From positions 40,986,044 through 41,050,043 of the forward strand of contig OX638131.1 of assembly GCA_951804985.1 (NCBI GenBank): a stretch of DNA of 64,000 bases, written 5' to 3'. The notes beneath the pieces were generated by a model that worked only from the letters and a program-made list of their open reading frames with translations, was not told the origin of the DNA and did not search any database. Below are positions 39,150-50,193 of this stretch, one piece after another. This stretch comes from Dryomyza anilis (taxonomy: Eukaryota > Arthropoda > Insecta > Diptera > Dryomyzidae). How positions within the stretch are numbered: position 1 is the stretch's first letter; each line of letters opens with the position of its first letter. The position numbers and the translations under genes are program-made.

Positions 39150-40393
39150 CAAGGTTTTTCAAATGGGACGCTACAATAGTGGAGCGACAGGGACAGCAAA
39201 CGACGCCATATTTCTTGCCGCTCTTTTGACATTTCTCTTCAGTAAGGTTTGATGGAAAGATATACGAGCCAACAACGAGTCGAAATTATTAAAATTTACT
39301 ACCGAAATTCGGAGTCAGTGGCCTCAACGTTAAGAGCGCTACGTCCAATTTATGGTCGTCATAATCGTCCTAGCACATTAACAATTGAGCGTCTAGTGAA
39401 AAAATTTGAATCCACAGGCACAGTACAAAATGTTCCCGTGCCTGTGAGACAAAGAAGTGCCCGTAGTGTCGAGAATATTGCTACCGCTGAGGCTTCAGTT
39501 GAAGAAAGCCCAAATGTGTCTCTCACACGTCGTTCTCAAGCGTTGGGCATCTCTCTGACGTGCTTGTGGCGAATTTTGCGAAAAGATCTTGGCCTACATC
39601 CTTACAAAATCAAATTGACGCAAGAACTGAAGCCGCTTGACCACCAGAAGCATCGTATGTTCGTGAATTGGGCTGAGCAACAACTTGAAAATGATTCGGA
39701 TTTTCATCGAAAAATCATCTTCAGAGATGGGGCTGGCTGAATGGCTTCGTCAATAAACAAAATATGCGTTATTGGTCAGACAGCAATCCACACGTACTCC
39801 ATGAGTCATCGTTGCATCCCGAAAAAATTACGGTTTGGTGCGGTTTATGGGCCGGCGGCGTCATTGGGCCGTACTTCTTCCGTGATGATCAAGACCGGCA
39901 CGTTACTGCGAATGGGAATCGCTACCGTTCAATGATAACCGAATATTTTTGGCCCCAATTGGATGATATGGACTTGGAGGACATGTGGTTCCAACAGGAC
40001 GGCGCCACAAGCCACACAGCGAATGCCACAATCAATTTATTGGAAACCAAGTTTGGAGAACGTGTTATCTCACGAAATGGTCCAGTCGATTGGCCGCCTC
40101 GGTCGTGCGGTTTGACGCCGTTAGACTATTTCCTGTGGGGCTACGTCAAGTTCTATAGTCTATGCCAACAAGCCAGCGATGATTGATGAACTTCGTACAA
40201 ATATCGAACGTGAAATTGCAGCAGTATCGGTCGATTTATGCTTGAAAACCGTCGAAAATTGGGTTAAGCGTCTAGCGTCACTCTGCAAGAGTGCCCGTGG
40301 TGGACATGCAAAAGAAATCGAGTTCCATACATAATGGCATCGAACGTACTTTTACAGGAATAACTTTTGTAGCGCTCTTATTGAAAAACCCTT
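39150..40393 (+). mobile_element. Dead Tc1/mariner-superfamily transposon
   Basis: A 1244-bp element flanked by TA dinucleotides (39148-39149 and 40394-40395). Terminal inverted repeats of about 29 bp: left starts CAAGGTTTTTCAA, right on the other strand starts AAGGGTTTTTCAA; both continue into GCGCTACAAAAGT or a close variant. It encloses a broken transposase. The right TA is the first unit of a TATG microsatellite. The matching ends of a shorter derivative lie at 27139-27308. Confidence 0.9.
39252..40334 (+). pseudogene. Transposase pseudogene, Tc1/mariner type, with two frameshifts
   Basis: Reading starts at ATG 39252 with a helix-turn-helix N-terminus (MERYTSQQRVEIIKIYY…). The frame breaks near 39735 at the first catalytic Asp (IIFRDGAG, then stop), as expected from a small deletion of about 7 nt; the protein continues in another frame from 39764 (MRYWSDSNPHVLHESS…) through the second catalytic Asp in WFQQDGATSHT. 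The position of the third acidic residue reads SCGLTPLDYFLWG, Gly where family members have Asp, 36 residues after the second. A second break near 40150 shifts the frame again, and the C-terminus (ANKPAMIDELRTNIE…HAKEIEFHT) ends at TAA 40332-40334. Two frameshifts plus loss of the third catalytic residue mean the enzyme is inactive. Confidence 0.9.
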
Positions 40394-40459
40394 TATGTAC
40401 TTATGTATGTATGTATGTATGTATGTATGTATGTATGTATGTATGTATGTATGTATGTT
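40394..40459. repeat. (TATG)n microsatellite
   Basis: About 15 tetranucleotide units directly after the right end of the mariner-type element; the ORFs rich in Met-Tyr-Val-Cys here are the translated repeat. Confidence 0.95.
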
Positions 40460-40899
40460 CCAAATAGACGTCAAGACGGCGGACACAATATGTATGTTGT
40501 ACGCGGGCAGAGTATATGCTATATCTTGGCGGGATTGGGGAACTGAGCGTGGCACATCCCATAAAAGAAACATTTTCAAGATGTTGAAATTTGAGAAAAT
40601 CAACGACAAAGTCAAAATTTGTATTTCTAAATTGAAACTTTACGCACATATTAAAAAAAAAGAATTCATGGGGTTCGAAGATGTGAAATAACATTGAAAA
40701 GGTAATTTAATAGTCTAAAATATGAGTGACAAATTTATAATTATTTATCAACAGATTAAACTTTATAACCGTTTTTATTTACTAGGTTATGTCAGTAATA
40801 TGCATTTCTCAAACACCCATGTATTTTTAATTGGGTGCAAAATAAGTTATTTTTATATTTTACATTTTTCTTATTTTTTGAGTTATTGAATGAACTGTA

Positions 40900-41478
40900 T
40901 AAGCCGAAACGAAATGAAATACATAAACCAATTATAATAAAAGAAGATGTACTGTATCAAAAAAAAAAAAAAAAAACAATACCACTCAAAAATAAACGCA
41001 AAGTACATACAATAGCTCAAAGAAAAGCAAAAACATAAAAGCAAAAAGTAGAAAAGAAAAACAATAACCAAAATTGCAATAAAAAACATAAAAGCAAAAA
41101 CAGAAGCAGAAGAAAACTGAAGAAAAGTAAAATATAAAAAATAACAAAAAAATTTAAAAAACAACATCAAAATATTAATATATATAAATTTTAATAAACT
41201 GATTTTATAGACCCAAGGTATAGTTCTATTTATTTGGTTTTTTGCAAAAGAACAATAAATTTTGCACAAAAACAATTCATCACAAAAAAGGTTTTCATCA
41301 AGATCGTTTATTGCAACTGACTTATATGCCAGAGCATCAAATGATAATGGTTTCAACACTCGATTTTTTATCTTGCCATCGAAACTTTTACCATCCACAC
41401 GAATACTTTGACATGCACCATCATCGTCGAGTTGAACCTTCGTGTCTTGTTGTTCTTCTGCCACATCCTGTTGACAAA
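40900..41478 (-). other. Unrecognised open frame, no ATG start
   Basis: From the stop at about 41480 on the minus strand: VCQQDVAEEQQDTKVQLDDD… GACQSIRVDGKSFDGKIKNR… ending in a low-complexity Phe/Leu-rich part coded by the A-rich tract. The first 70 residues have balanced composition and lie in non-repetitive DNA, so a small exon or relic is possible (acceptor-like TCAACAG precedes). No family recognised. Confidence 0.2.
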
Positions 41479-41479
41479 C

Positions 41480-42654
41480 TCAACGTCAGCGAAAGTTTTA
41501 TTGCATGTTTTTGCGCGTTTTCTTGCATATTTCCTGGGTTACACGAATGACTCTGGTTCTTATTACCGTCTGCTCCATCGCCTGCTTATCTGCCACAACC
41601 AGGCGCATGTCTTCTCGTCAGCTCACAGCGGTGACTAATAATGAAAACAGTTTGACAGCTTGACGCTGCCAAACTTGGCATTGCATAATTTGTAGCGCCT
41701 AAAAGTATGCAATGCAATTAAAGCCTTTGTTATTGAAGTAGCTAATGCTGCTTCCACTGTTACTTTGAAACTTTTGCCAATATTGTCTTTGCTCAATTTG
41801 CCAATCGTGCAACTTTTGTGAATGAGCGAGCAAAGTCTGTAACTTTTTGTATTATTTTAAGTTTATTTTAAGCAAGCATTTAAGCTACTTTTTAGTGATT
41901 CTTTGTGAAGAGTTTATTTTTGCGCATATTTTTGTGTTACAGTTATTGTTGATATTTTATTTTATTTTTTTTTATGTGACTGTCACAAATATATATATAT
42001 ATATAATCTCAGCAATTTGCATTCAATTTGTGACTGTGCGCGCTTAAAAATAGCTACATTGTCTGACACGAAAATACGTTTTATAGAAAATGAAGTCAAT
42101 AAATTTCGACGAAAAAACACACAAAACGAAAGATCGAAATAAGCTATATAGAAAAACCACAGACATAAATACACATTAGCAATTCTTCTGTTCGGCATGC
42201 GACGAGTTCATTAGTAACAATCGAAGCTCCCAGCGGATGTTGGGTCACCACCTCTTCGGTATGCAATACCACATCCAATTTCACCTCCACCTCCACCCGC
42301 ACACACACACACAATTCCGGCATGGATCTCGTTGTTTGCGCGTCAGCTGACATTGTGCACGGATTTGCTGTTCATTTATGGTTCGCAAAATGAATGAATT
42401 ATTCAGAGGGATTGCAGCAGCATTTGTCTGGCAAGAAGATAAAAATTAAAATATATAAAAATGTTCATGTATAAAGAGTTGACTGCCAAATGTATTTAGT
42501 AATATTTAACGAGTTAGTTAGGCGCCGAAAAAATGTATATCAGAAATTCTAAACCAATTTTCTAAAAACATTATTTGGTTAAGTCTATACATCTATTTTG
42601 AACTCTACCATAGCATTGTGGATTTATATTAAAAAGATGTTAAAGGGATCTGGA
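41480..42654. other. Non-repetitive, GC-richer island
   Basis: Little internal repetition; CpG- and CTCC-rich at 41540-41640 and 42200-42360 (ACCTCCACCTCCACCCGCAC). Possibly an enhancer or an upstream promoter of the PLC gene 5 kb to the right; no direct evidence. Confidence 0.3.
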
Positions 42655-43985
42655 AGTCAGAAGAATATTCCAGAAAATCTAATTAATATAACAAATCTGT
42701 TTGTTCGTTTGTTCCACTTCTCCGTCTAAACGACTGATCCGATTTTCGTGAAATTTTTACCACAGATGCGGTATGGTCTGAATTGAACAAAGAGGCGTGT
42801 CACCTCCCATACAACGTAAACGTTCAAAACGATATAACTCGGCACTTTCCCGAACATGAAACGAAAAACTCAAATACAAAAAAAAAAATTTAAATTAAAA
42901 AAGTAAAAGCACAAAAATACAACAACAAAAGCAATAACATAAAACTAAAAGCCAAACTAAAGGAAAAACAAAAACAAATCGAAAACAAAAACAAATTTTT
43001 TTTTACTTTGTTTTTGACGATTTTTTTTTTTTGGAAAATGGTGATTTGGACCATTGCATTGTTTTTGTCGTCCAAAAAAATATTGTTGTTTTAGTCGATT
43101 TTTTTTCAAATGGTAATTTCGACCATTGCGTTATTTTTTTCCTTCAACATTTTTTTTTTTTAACAATTTTTTTTTCGAAAATTTTTGGACAGTGTTTTTG
43201 AGGAATATTTTTTTTTGTAAAATGGTGATTTAGACCATTGCGTTCCTTTTGTTCACCAACATTTTTTAACAAAGTTTGTTTCGAACTTTTTCGAAAATTG
43301 TTGTTTTTGTCGATTAATATTTTTTTTTGTAAAATAGTAATTTCGACCATTGCGTTCTTTTTGTTCTCCAAAAAATTTTTTTTTTCGAAATTTTTTGAAC
43401 ATTTTTGTTATTTTTGTCGAATATTTTTTTTGTAAATTCATCACGAAATTCACCACATTAAAATTCACCACACTAAATTCACATTACTAAAACTCACCAC
43501 ACCAAAACTCACCACACTAAAATTCACCACTCTAAAACTCACCACACAAAAACTTCTACTGGGAAAAACTCCACGGGGAAGTATTCTACGTGAAAGAATT
43601 CTACGTGAAATAATTCTACTGGGAACAATTCTACCGGGATGAATTTTACGGGAAGAATTTTACCGGGAAGAATTCTATGGGGAAGAATTTTACGGGGAAA
43701 TTTCTACTGGAATGAATTCTACGGCGAAATATTCAACGGGGAAGAATTCTACGGAGAAGTGCAGCCTGAGAAAGAATTGTCTTTGGGAAAAGTTGTTTTG
43801 GCTGGGAATTATTATTTGGTTACTACATTTATAAAACCAATAAATATATCAGCACGGGTTCCTGATATAAAGAATAACAATGCTTTTTATACTAATAAAA
43901 TCGCTCCATATCTTTGCAATCACAACTTTGGTACGAGTCGTGCACTGGTCCAGCTAGTTAGTAACTATTGTCTTTCGCGACAATA
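42655..43985 (-). mobile_element. Composite dispersed element with two minisatellites, copy B (minus)
   Basis: In + order: block AACGACTGATCCGATTTTCG (42730), A-rich tract 42880-43010, a ~110-bp tandem of AAATGGTGATTTCGACCATT (43036-43440, four units), the array CACCACACTAAAACTCA (43436-43555), the array GGAAGAATTCTACGG (43560-43760), AATTATTATTTGGTTACTAC (43806), and CAGCTAGTTAGTAAC (43950), the complement of the CTAGCTGG start. No genuine coding sequence; the 115-codon ORF at 43639-43986 is the translated array and flank. Confidence 0.75.
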
Positions 43986-44439
43986 GTAACAAAATATACA
44001 ATAAATCTAGACATTTAGAAACATTCCGAATTTGAAACATTATATTGCATGGATAAAAATAATAAAAATATATTTCATAGATAAAAGCTAAGTATTTGAT
44101 GGTAATAATTGGCTCTATAAAATAGGATCCAAAAAATATATCATCAAACTAAGACACAAAATACAGCACCAAACAGTTGTTCGTATTTTGTGGCTTTACT
44201 TCGTTCATAAAATTGAGAATTGTTTTCGTTACGAAATAGGGACTCAATTCATTAAAAAAATAAAAATACATTTATTAATTTTCTTTTCATTATTTCATGT
44301 ATATAGGTTGGGTATGGCATCCACTATATAAAGTCCAATATACAAAATTCACCGGCACAAAATTCACCCAGCTGGTGGATTTTTTACAGGTGGTTTTAGT
44401 AACCTAGGTTCCATAACTAATTTAAAGCATTAAAATAAC

Positions 44440-44765
44440 TAATTTTTACAATATCCCTGTCTGTCATGCCTCGGAAACTTTCGATGCTCAAAGCTTTCTC
44501 AAATAACTTCGATTCAAATTCTTTGACAAAATACGATAATTAAACATTTATCAAATCGATATCGTAATATTTTTCGCAGCAATCTCGAACTTTGATCATT
44601 TCTCGTATCGAGAAAACTCCGACAGAACGTTTCGATATCTACCTACCATGTAAGTCCAATTTGACGCTCGATATCGTTACGAGATCGGATCTGATATCGT
44701 GTAATTTCTCCATCTTCTCGCATTGATCTCATAACGATATCGAAACGAATGAAATTTTGGGATTT
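44440..44765 (-). repeat. Repeat family G, copy 1
   Basis: On the minus strand CATTCGTTTCGATATCGTTA, GGTAGGTAGATATCGAAACG, ATACGAGAAATGATCAAAGT, ATCGAAGTTATTTGAGAAAG. The same block order is found at 60395-60745 (+), and the beginning at about 63855-64000. Rich in ATCGATAT-type palindromes; no ORF. Confidence 0.7.
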
Positions 44766-44817
44766 TTTCCAAAGCAGATAATTATAGTTAATTAGAATTG
44801 AGAGTAGTCTAAAATAT

Positions 44818-45225
44818 GGCGTCGGTAGCTCGTCTGGTTAGTGCGTTGGACTACGAGCGAAAAGTCCGCGGTTCGATCTCCAGCGACTGCCAATATCATC
44901 GCTACCTCTCGGCAATAAATGGCAAACCAACGAGAGTAAAACATTGCCTATGAAAAGCTCTCACCCGCCGTTCGGATTCGGCAATAAACTGTAGGTCCCA
45001 CCAACGACTGCCAACATCATCGCTACCTCTCGGCAGTAAATGGCAAACTTACGAGAGTAAAACATTGCCTATGAAAAGTTCTCACCCGCCGTTCGGATTC
45101 GGCAATAAACTGTAGGTCCCACCACTTTGAGTACAAATATAACACGCACATCTCAAAATAGTGAGAGAGCTCGGCCGAAGTTCTATACAGGACTGTAGCG
45201 CCAAACTATTATTATATTATTATAA
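44818..45225 (+). mobile_element. SINE with alternative tRNA head and internal tandem duplication
   Basis: Head GCGTCGGTAGCTCGTCTGGT and B box GGTTCGATCTCC differ from the usual head, while the body and ATTATTATAT tail are the standard ones. About 115 bp of body (CGACTGCCAAYATCATCGCT to GTAGGTCCCACCA) are present twice in tandem (44883-45003 and 45004-45124). Confidence 0.88.
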
Positions 45226-45331
45226 AATATAGGCCATTCCTAGTAGAAATTGTACTAGGGACATGGTCGGGAACTGACCATTTTATTTTTACCTCATCTT
45301 ATTTTATTTTTACATGACTAATATGAACTGG

Positions 45332-46358
45332 CACAGAGAAATAAACTGTCGTTTGACAGTTTTCAGTGCTGAAATAGAGCCCACAGTAAGTTACTGTTAA
45401 AAAAGTGTTAGAACGACAGTAAAAAGGTGTCGTTTAACATATATGTCAAATATACAGCTAGCAGTAACTACTGTTGATCCGACAGTTGCTGTGGTCGACT
45501 ACATATAGACAGTCGTCTACTGTCGTTTTAACAGTTTATCCTTTAGAATTTTCTTTTAATATTAAAAATAAGGTTATTATTGATTTATTTTTATTTTTTT
45601 TATTTTTTTTATTCAAATTTATTAAAAATATTAAAAGTTTGGCATCAGATTCTTCATGGTTCGTATGACATCCCACAGTCGATTTGTTTTCAAAACCTCG
45701 GTATCCAATACCTAGGTATCATCGTATTTGAACGACATATTCGATTATCAGAAAATGCCCAATAGAATGAAGACGGTCTCATTTATGTACATGGAGTAAC
45801 TACCAAATTAAGGACGTTTGCGATGTCTACTAACACATGAAAAGATTACACGCGAACGATATATTGATGCGAGCGATATATTGATGAGGTGGTCACTGTG
45901 AAAGAGTACCTGCTAAAGTTGTGTTTGTACTAAATTCTTTTCTTTACCTAATGCGATCTGAGTGTACTTTTCACGCTTCATTAAACAGGCAAAGATTTTG
46001 AATTGATTTTGCAAAATGATTTTCAACGGCGTCAGCGCACAATATAGTTTTGAAATTCGCTCCTGGTGGCCATACTTATTACTGCGGATGAGATTGTTGA
46101 GGAATGTTTGGAAGGTCGCATAAGACATTGGGCCAAATTTAGGCTTCATTTCTAATCGACTATTTTTGAATTTTTTATTTTAATAAATTAAAAGATATTA
46201 ACAAAACTTAATTTTTTGACTTTAAATGTTTTCTTTAAAAATGAAAGTCACAGTTTTAATAATATTTTTGATCCTGAAACGACAGTTTAAAGTGTCGGTT
46301 TTAAAAAAATAAATTAACAATTGGTAACTGTCGATTTTCAACAGTATATTTCTGTGTG
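45332..46358. mobile_element. ~1 kb element with CACAGA…ACTGT inverted ends
   Basis: Left CACAGAGAAATAAACTGTCG, right on the minus strand CACAGAAATATACTGTTGAA; ACAGT/ACTGT words cluster at both ends. The interior contains a 78-codon minus-strand ORF (45913-46149; MKPKFGPMSYATFQTFLNNL…) of near-normal amino-acid make-up that I do not recognise; it may be a transposase remnant or captured DNA. Confidence 0.55.
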
Positions 46359-46885
46359 TGTAAAAGGTTTATTTTGTACCAAATAAATGTTGTATATGAC
46401 ATTCAATCCTTCAGGAATATTAAACTCGCCAGTTCGTAAATTTTGCCCTTACGTTGGACCAAATAAAAGGTGGATTTTGTACCAAATAAAAGTAGGAAAT
46501 AAAAAAAAAATGGTTTTTGTTCTGGTGGATTCCGTACAGGTGGATTTTTAGAATTCAGAATTTTGTGAAAATGTGGATTTTGTATCAAAGAATTTAATGC
46601 GGGTGAATTTTATGGTGCTCCCCATTTATATTTGGTGTCTTATTTTAGCTCAATGGGGATTTGTTTCGTTTTCAAAAATGGGATTTATTGCGTTAATAAA
46701 TACAACCTCAATTTTAGGGAGTAATTTCGTTTTGTAGTTTGTGACTTTATTTTCTGTGTCTTTTTTTCATTATGCCGTAATAATTCCGTGAAATTTTGAT
46801 TACTTTTTCAATCTTTGTAGTATTTTATGTTATGTATTATTTGTATTTTGAATATAAGATAACCAGTATCATTCTTTTTTTGCAG

Positions 46886-47470
46886 CCTTAACAAATTGTA
46901 AAGGACGAAACCACAAGGACATGCAGCTAAAATTGCAGCAGCGATAAATGTCCACACAGTAGCAATGCAAATACTTACAACAACATTCAGAAAAATTGAG
47001 TACAGCAACCGCAGTACCACCAGCAGCACCACCACCAACCACAAACACATTTACTAATTGTGCCACAAAAGAGTTCAAGCCAACCGCAACTAACCAAGCA
47101 GCGGAACTCCAAACAAGGACCTTTTGCCGGAACGTCGCACGGTCACGCGGACCAACGCGCCGGCAACAGCAACGCGCGACACATCTTCCGATTGTTCTAA
47201 CGCGTGTGATTGTGTGAGAGAAACATATATGGCAGTGAAAGTGTGAGTGCGAGTGAGTGCGCGTCTGTTGGTGTTGTTGTAAATGTTGTGAAGCAACAAA
47301 AACACCTGACTGTGACATATTTTTAGAAACTACGTCGCGAGAAAATACAACAACAACAACAACTTTACAGAGGCTACACCATGTTAAACTCCGGCACCTA
47401 CGTCTCCACCGGACCCATTGAGGTGTCCAAGGCTCTGCAAGATGGCGAGAAATTCATCAGATGGGACGAT
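46886..47470 (+). CDS. Plc21C: Phospholipase C beta (Plc21C-like), 5' UTR and first coding exon (partial gene)
   Basis: The coding part is 47381-47470: 30 codons starting at an ATG in good context (ACACC before ATG) and ending in ...ALQDGEKFIRWDD, directly followed by GTAAGT, a canonical splice donor, in phase 0. The motif 'L..G.KF(K/R)WDD' sits at the extreme N-terminus of PLC-beta enzymes, at the start of the PH domain; of the fly PLC-betas it fits Plc21C and not norpA. The enzyme cleaves PIP2 to IP3 and diacylglycerol downstream of Gq at the plasma membrane. Upstream, 46886-47380 is a CA/CAA-rich leader typical of long fly 5' UTRs; an acceptor TTTTTTTGCAG ends at 46885, so at least one non-coding exon probably lies further upstream. 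The rest of the protein was not found in the window. The identification rests on a short peptide recognised from memory; the exon call itself is firm. Confidence 0.72.
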
Positions 47471-48929
47471 GTAAGTGAAAAATGATTTTATATTTAAATT
47501 AAACATATTTATATTTAAATTAAAAACTAATTTTATTTTTGTATTGAACATTTTTATATTTGGTAACAAAACATATTTGGTTCTGTACAAATTATATTTT
47601 CCCTTAGTTGGTATCGAAAGTGACCTATAAATATGTATAAATGGTTGCAGCAATTATATATTGACTATTAATGCAAATTTTGTGCATAATAAAAATCTAC
47701 AGATATCAAAAAATCGGAACTTTCATAAATCAAATTACCCAACTATATTATTACAAGGTTTTGTTTAACTTCACTTGTTTGTCCGTTCGTTTCTTCGAAA
47801 GTTTGAATTTTGACCGATAGGGGGCGCATTTACTATTAATGTACCCTGTAAATAGCATTCTTCACATAGAAAGTTAAAATATATAATATCTATTGTATTG
47901 AAGACTGAAATAAATATGACATACTCAGAGCTTTTTTTTCCATTTTCCATCGCTGGAGGGCGTCAAGTACAAAATCCTATATCGCAGTAACCACTGAACT
48001 GATTTCTGTAAAAAAAATAGTTCAGAAAGTAATTCAAAATTTCATCGAGATGGGCCGTTAAAGGCAAAACTTTATATCTCGGTACCCATTGAACCGATCT
48101 ACACAGAAAAAAATATATGTGTATATATAAGCAAAAAATTTGATCAATTTTTAATTGATTCATCGTCGATACGACCTTTAATTGAATTGATTAAATATTT
48201 AATCATATTAATTAATAAATCAACAGAAAATAAACCAAAAGTTACATCAATACAAATAAAGAATTTGCTGAAACGACTATGGTATAATTGTATTGATTAA
48301 ATATTTAATCATCTTAATTAATAAATTAGTAAAAAATACAAGAAGTTACATCAATACAATTAAATAATTTGCTAATACGACTAGTGAATTAATTACATTA
48401 ACAATCTCCGTAGCTGAGCACACATCACAGCGTCACGATCAATCACCGTTGCTGAGCACACAACGCGGTGTCACGATGCGAGCTTGCAACAAATGAACGC
48501 TGTTTGCCGGCGAGCAAACGATGGAATTTTTGTTTGCGCGTTTGTTTGCTCGCAGATTATTCCCATTTGGTATATGCCAAGATATACACTTATAGAGCTT
48601 GATCATCATCTAAGTGTATCGTCAAAAATGTTGATGATAGCAATGGTTGCATATTTAATTATGTTTCCAACTTCATCATCAGAAAAGTAAATTCCTTTTT
48701 AATTAACTGAATGAGAATTATAAAGACAGTGAAGATAATAAAAAAAAAACTTTTAAAGCGTCAATTAAATAGTTTGCTATTTATGCAAAGTCCTTAATTG
48801 GTATATTTTTGGAAGCAAATCACATTTTTAGCGAATGTGTTTGCTAAATATATTAGAACTCGTTGCTAGACCAGTTAATGGTACACAATTATTTATGGTT
48901 GCTGTCTATTATATTTCTTTGTGTATGTA

Positions 48930-49690
48930 AAACTTCATTAAGTGACTCCTTCGGGACCCCAATCTAACATATGCTAGTGTGTAGTTCGAAATTCTATCGA
49001 TTGAGGACGATAAGGGCGAAACATATCTCGTTAACTACTGAACCGATATATAAAAAACTTGGTACAATGACTCTTGTGGGGACCAAACTTAACATAAGCT
49101 AGAGTGTAGTTCTAAATTATTTAAATTATATAAGATAAAAATATTATATTTCGGTAACCAATTAACTGATCTCGACAAAACTTGGTACAGGAAATCCTTG
49201 GGGCACTGAAATTTCCAAAGGCTAGAAAAAAGTTCTAAATTTCATCCTCAGAGGGTGTTAAAGGCAAAAATTATAACTCGCACACAGAAAAATCCTCTTT
49301 TGGCATGAGGTTGGAAGAATGAAAAATGTTAGTTGTATCAACTAACTACATTCGGTTAAATCGAATGGTTCACAAATTTGGTGGCGAAATTGCCATGTTA
49401 GCATATGCACATGAAATATTAGTCTTTACACACTCCTAATGGCTCTAAATCTGTACTAAATTGTTTTAAAACAATTCGAAATTCGTTGCAGTACAAACTA
49501 CAACTCTTTTCATTTTGACAATAGCAACCGACTAAGCGGTTGAGAGAACCGAATAAGTTGGTTAGGCAAAGTGTTGTTGGTTGGCGGAACAAATCTCTAT
49601 TCTGTGTGCGATAATCACTGAAGCGATCTATGCAGAACTTGGTACCAATTTAACATATGCTAGAGTGAACCAAATTTCATCGACAGAGTG
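48930..49690. repeat. Degenerate ~125-bp tandem array
   Basis: Units recognisable by ACTTGGTACA, GGGGACCAAACTTAACATA, GCTAGAGTGTAGTTCTAAAT, TTTCATC, and TATCTCGGTAACCACTGAAC; about four units, plus isolated pieces at 47960-48100. MITE A1 (49281-49608) is inserted in the middle of a unit. Confidence 0.75.
49281..49608 (-). mobile_element. MITE family A, copy A1
   Basis: 328 bp; ends CACACAGAAAAA and TTCTGTGTG. Interior CTAAGCGGTTGAGAGAACCG and GAGGTTGGAAGAATGAAAAA shared with A2-A4. Direct flanks are CG on both sides instead of TA. Confidence 0.85.
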
Positions 49691-49861
49691 CATGAAAAGC
49701 GTATAGTAATTCTTATAATAAAAAATAATAATATAAAAACTTCTAATGACGTACCTTACGTCATTAGAACTTTTTTTTTGATGAAACTGTTGCAATGACC
49801 ACATAATCAATCCAAGTTCGACGTTGGAACAGAATAGAATAGAGAACAGAATAGATCTCTA

Positions 49862-50193
49862 CACACAGAATAGAGATTTGTTGCGTAAACCAACACTTTG
49901 CTCAACCAACTTATTCGGTTCTCTCAACCGCTTATTCGGTTGTTATTGTCAAAATGAAAAGATGTTTAGTTTGTACTGCAACCAATTTCGAGCAGTTTTT
50001 GAACAATTTAGTACAGATTTAGATTTAGAATCATTAGGAGTGTGTGTATAGACTAATACTTTATGTATATATGCTAATATGGCAGTTCCATCAGCAAATT
50101 TGTAAACCATTCGATTTTACCGAATAAAGTTAGTTGGTACAACTAACTTTTTCATTCTTCCAACCTCATTCCTAAAGAGGCTTTTTCTGTATG
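49862..50193 (+). mobile_element. MITE family A, copy A2
   Basis: 332 bp between TA dinucleotides; ends CACACAGAATAG and TTTTTCTGTATG; interior CTCAACCGCTTATTCGG. Only 250 bp from A1 and in opposite orientation to it. Confidence 0.88.

Noticed and set aside
39741..39935. Separate 64-codon ORF in the mariner element
   Set aside because: Out-of-frame reading after the frameshift; the true transposase continuation is in the frame beginning near 39745/39764.
40395..40694. ORFs on both strands rich in MYVC/IHTY
   Set aside because: Translation of the TATG microsatellite plus chance extension.
46869..47318. 149-codon and other minus-strand frames opposite the PLC leader exon
   Set aside because: Rich in Cys/Val/His from the CAA/CAGCA-rich leader; no ATG context or similarity, and the + strand has a consistent exon structure.
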